From Neodiprion pinetum (taxonomy: Eukaryota > Arthropoda > Insecta > Hymenoptera > Diprionidae), in the NCBI RefSeq assembly GCF_021155775.2, contig NC_060235.2, positions 39,100,607 through 39,164,606 of the forward strand: a stretch of DNA of 64,000 bases, written 5' to 3'. Positions 60,844 through 64,000 of this stretch are shown piece after piece (within the stretch, counting starts at the first letter, position 1; each line of letters starts with the position of its first letter). The notes under the pieces were generated by a model that did no database searches, was not told the DNA's origin, and saw only the letters and a list, made by a program, of their open reading frames with translations. Made by a program: the position numbers and the translations under genes.

Positions 60844-60934
60844 CACCGAGGGAAATTTTTAATTCCGGTTACCGCTCGGCAGAATTGGGCAGCAGAAATT
60901 ACTTTCGTCATTTCATTACCCGTAAATTACAATT

Positions 60935-61190
60935 ACTGTGAATAACTGTAATATTTAGTAACTAATTACAATTGCGGGAAATAATTATAAATTTTGATTT
61001 ACCAATTACAGTTAGTATAAACAATTGTAATTTTATGATTATCAACTACAATTACTCGAAATAATTGTAATTTTTTTGTTGTCAATTAAAATTGCTTGAA
61101 AAAATTGTAATTTTTTTGCTACTAATTACAATTACTTGGAACAATTGTAATTTTTCTGTTATCCATTACAATTAATGTAAATGATTATGT
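60935..61190. repeat. 40-bp tandem repeats, left array of the hAT-like element
   Basis: About six diverged units of 40-41 bp, each built as (T/C)AATTACAATTxCT-xxAATAATTGTAATTTTT, so each unit is itself weakly palindromic (ATTACAAT/ATTGTAAT). Confidence 0.7.
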
Positions 61191-61574
61191 TTTTTTTTCA
61201 AATTTCAATTGTTTTTCATAATTTATTTAAACAAATTACCTTTGGAAACGTAATGTCGAATTCTCAACATAATTTCAAATTCCGAAAACATCGGGAACTT
61301 CATGGAGCTTACATATTCACATTGACTGGTCAAGCAAATTATTTAAACAAATTAATTTTTCAAAGTAATGTGAAATCCTTGATCAGCTACCCAAAAAACT
61401 TTGGTAACCATAGCCCATTCACATGTTGACTGTAAAAGACTCGTTCCGATCACACCATTTGAATACTCCAAAAACGGAGTAAATTTATTTGTCTATTTGT
61501 TATTATTTCACAGGAATAACGTTAGAGAAAAAAATTCAATTGGACCACATCGTGTGGTTTACAATTACTCAAAA

Positions 61575-61850
61575 GAATTTTAATAATGTCTGATTTAATT
61601 AGAATCACTGAGGATAATTGAAATGATTTCTGATTAAATTCCAATCACTGAAAGTAATTTTGATAAACTTTGATTAAATTCAAATTACTCAATGTAATTT
61701 TAATGAAATCCAATTCAATTACAATTACTGGAAATAATTTCGATGGACTCTGAGTCAAATACAATTATCAAAAGTAATTTCACTGAACTCCGATTCAATT
61801 ATTATTACTGAAAATAATTTTAATGAAATTCAATGTCATTAAAAATTATC
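61575..61850. repeat. 40-bp tandem repeats, right array of the hAT-like element
   Basis: About seven diverged 40-bp units containing AATTTxAATGAAxTxxxATT and CAATTACTGxAAxT. Different consensus from the left array but the same period. Confidence 0.65.
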
Positions 61851-62299
61851 CTTAGTGATTTGTAATTGTTAATTTTTTATTACAATTTTGCCCAACACTG
61901 CCGCTCGGTCCTTAAATATTTTCATTTTTTAACACGATCGAAAAATAAAGTTCCAGGTAGAAAATGAAAATTAGTTTTCTAGCTGTTACCGGAAAGTCTG
62001 GTATCCGTTGCTATTCTTTATCGTTACGATCGCTGTTGCTAGATTTTCTTGCAACTGTTGGGAAAGTTTGAAGCTCGTGCAACGATAAATTGACGTTGAA
62101 GCCTTGTTTAACTAAAAAAGTAGAGTAAATCGAAGAAACTGATTTTGCGTTGCGATTACCAACAAGGATCGACGATAGCGCAAAATGGTTTGGCGTACCT
62201 CGTTTTTCGTAATCCCAAGACTATTCAAACAGTTTCTTTAACGACAACTGTTTTACTGAATTTTTCTAGGTACTCCAACAAATGAAATATTACTCAGTG

Positions 62300-64000
62300 T
62301 AGATTATTGCCGTGTTATTTTTTTTTTTTACTACCGAAAGGATACGATTTTTTTTATTTTCTCGCGCAACGAATCTTAAACACAAATGAAGTCGAGTCAA
62401 TTTTTCGCGGCTTTCGATTTGAGTAAAAAGGAAATGAAACAAAATTCTGAGCCAGGGAGAAAAGGGAATTTTTCATACCTCATGAACCTAGGTTTGAATG
62501 AACGAACTTTAATTATTCTTATGCATTTATGTCGCGATTGGTGAAAAATTTGTTTGTACAATTTTTCGAAAGCTTGCAAAAAGCAGCCTTGGAATTGTTG
62601 ATGTTTGAAATAACGGCAGTTCCAGGCTACGAAACATCGCAGCCTAGAGATAGTTAAATCTGTACGTTGCGGCATTCGAGACGATGTGCGTAAATGAAAA
62701 TTGAGCAATTAACAAAGCAGCCCGGTGTTAGAGGTTTACATACCTGTAAGTGCCACGACGGTAAAATATATAATGTATGGGTATGACATAGGTATATAAA
62801 CGAGGTGCAAAATCGGGTCAGAGGCGTAAACAGCGCCGGCGGCGTTCAAGGCTTTGTAATAATGCGGGGAGTCATAGCTCGATGGCCGTTTTACACGCGT
62901 AAAGTGCATAAAGTCAGACTCGGGCACCGACTGACGAGAATAAAGAGGAAATGAAAAAGAAAAAATCGAAACGGACGCGTAGCCTGTGATCGGAAACGAA
63001 AAAGGACGAGATTTCCAATCGAATCGACGTCCGATCAATTTTATTTCCGCAAGTCTTTCCGTCTGCAGGATGAAAAAATACTCATCGATATTCTCTCTTC
63101 TTCGCCCTTTTTTTTTCCATCCGTAAAAAGTTGTGTGCACGGACTCTGATACTCCGAATTTCGGCCTGATTTTTCGGATAAAAATTTCGATTTGACTAAA
63201 AGTTGTGGAATATATTTTTCAAAGTCTAGATAAATAAAAATGGAAATATCTTTATTTCTTCAAGTGTGATAAAGCAGACATTTTCGAATAGAATTTATCT
63301 GGTCCGGAAAGTTTTCGACGGAGACGAAAGTCAAGTCGTGATTAAATCGGTTCAAATATTTCAGGGGTATCAAATATCTTCGTAAAACTGATCGAGATCC
63401 TAAAAGTTTATTTTTCGAAGCCTGTGGAGCGTGCGTAAAGTGTCCCATTTTTTAACAGTGCGGTAAAACGATGCTGGCGCACGCGCTTGGCTGAAACTAT
63501 CCTTTGCGCACTAGTGTTTTTTTTTTTTTTAGCGCATGGCTTAATTTTACGCACGGACTTTACGCATCGCCATTAACGTCATTGGGTTCAGTTCAGCCTG
63601 AAGTTTGCACGTTTAGGTTAGGTTTCGCGAAGCCAGACTTCTGCCTCTGGTTCCCTTGATTATCCTTCATCTACATCTATTAAATTATCATATTACATTC
63701 GTTTGCTTTTCACAAAAATTTGAAAAATTGCTCGTAACATGAATGCAAATGGCGATATCCGAATCGTGTGGTCACAGCGCTCATCGGAAATCTACCACTT
63801 TCCACACTAGTAAGATAATATACTATTTTTAGTCTCCAGTCGCATACGCGTAATCTACTTGAGAATAGATTTTACATCCAGAAAGATCGGACTTCTTCAC
63901 GTTGAAAATATATGGGAAGATGTTTTATTACCGACGACAGGAAGTGCGGAAAATTCGATTCGTAATATTCATAAAATTGAAAAGCAGGCCGAAAATTTGG
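62300..64000. other. Non-genic right end
   Basis: No recognised exon. A 134-codon open frame on the - strand (62736-63140) matches nothing known. TATATAAA at 62793-62800 on the + strand with TCAGA (A at 62820) 27 bp on could be a core promoter for a gene beyond the window, but spacing is slightly short. Confidence 0.35.

Larger units (their letters stand above)
60880..61900. mobile_element. hAT-like non-autonomous element (1021 bp) nested in the MITE
   Basis: Flanked by a perfect 8-bp duplication CCGCTCGG (60872-60879, 61901-61908), with ends CAGAATTGGGCA and, reversed, CAGTGTTGGGCA. An 8-bp target duplication and CAG-type termini are hallmarks of the hAT superfamily. No transposase. The interior has 40-bp tandem units at both sides. 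Confidence 0.85.
60844..62299 (+). mobile_element. CACTGAG MITE, TA-flanked copy split by a nested insertion
   Basis: Left piece 60844-60879 (CACCGAGGGAAATTT...), right piece 61901-62299 (ends TACTCAGTG), outer flanks TA on both sides. Together they make a copy of about the normal 427-bp length once the insert and one 8-bp duplication are discounted. Confidence 0.82.

Noticed and set aside
62736..63140. 134-codon open frame, - strand, ending beside a donor-like CAG/GTATGT
   Set aside because: No similarity to any family I know and no partner exon found. The donor match alone is weak evidence.

Overview
This is a 64 kb piece of animal nuclear DNA, most likely from an insect. Hymenoptera is my best guess, from the elongase family type and the repeat content, but nothing in the sequence fixes the order. 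The evidence for a eukaryotic nuclear genome is AT-rich DNA full of homopolymer and (GA)n tracts, genes split by GT-AG introns, and many small non-autonomous DNA transposons. I found no rRNA, tRNA, CRISPR array or bacterial-style operon.

The identifiable genes are four complete paralogues of the ELOVL/ELO family, the ER membrane condensing enzymes (3-ketoacyl-CoA synthases) of very-long-chain fatty acid elongation. Gene A is on the + strand (coding 16252-21173, 5 coding exons, 286 aa). Genes B (24280-26895, 6 exons, 265 aa), C (35794-39342, 5 exons, 283 aa) and D (43665-46600, 3 exons, 283 aa) are on the - strand. A and B are convergent; B, C and D form a head-to-tail series. All four keep the HxYHH box, the K-x-x-(E/D)-L-L-D-T motif and the N-x-x-x-H-x-x-M-Y region. 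Their exon lengths add up exactly across paralogues (272 = 191 + 81; 184 + 116 = 57 + 243; 531 = 184 + 116 + 231), so one ancestral multi-exon gene was duplicated and then lost or gained introns. In insects such clusters usually supply chain lengths for cuticular hydrocarbons, wax or pheromone precursors; which chain lengths these four make cannot be read from sequence.

Layout: 1-16 kb is non-genic, with an imperfect tandem duplication (393-790), a foldback repeat, and two TA-flanked miniature transposons lying end to end (9078-9900). A second 98 % identical copy of one of them (15628-16023) sits just upstream of gene A. Gene A carries a foldback element in intron 3 and a MITE in intron 4. 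The A/B convergent gap contains a 645-bp near-perfect foldback. 27.3-35.8 kb is non-genic, with an ATCGAT-rich inverted-repeat element and a 137-nt hairpin. Gene C intron 2 is packed with repeats. Gene D has a MITE about 60 bp from its last acceptor. 46.7-64 kb has no recognisable gene but holds a TTAA-flanked element, further MITE copies, and a hAT-like element (8-bp target duplication, internal 40-bp repeats) nested in a MITE.

The main points of interest are the elongase cluster with its exon-length arithmetic, the large foldback in the convergent 3' region, and the miniature transposons that spread perfect NRF-1/EWG-type palindromes (GCGCATGCGC) around the cluster. UTR limits, promoters and poly(A) sites are inferences only.
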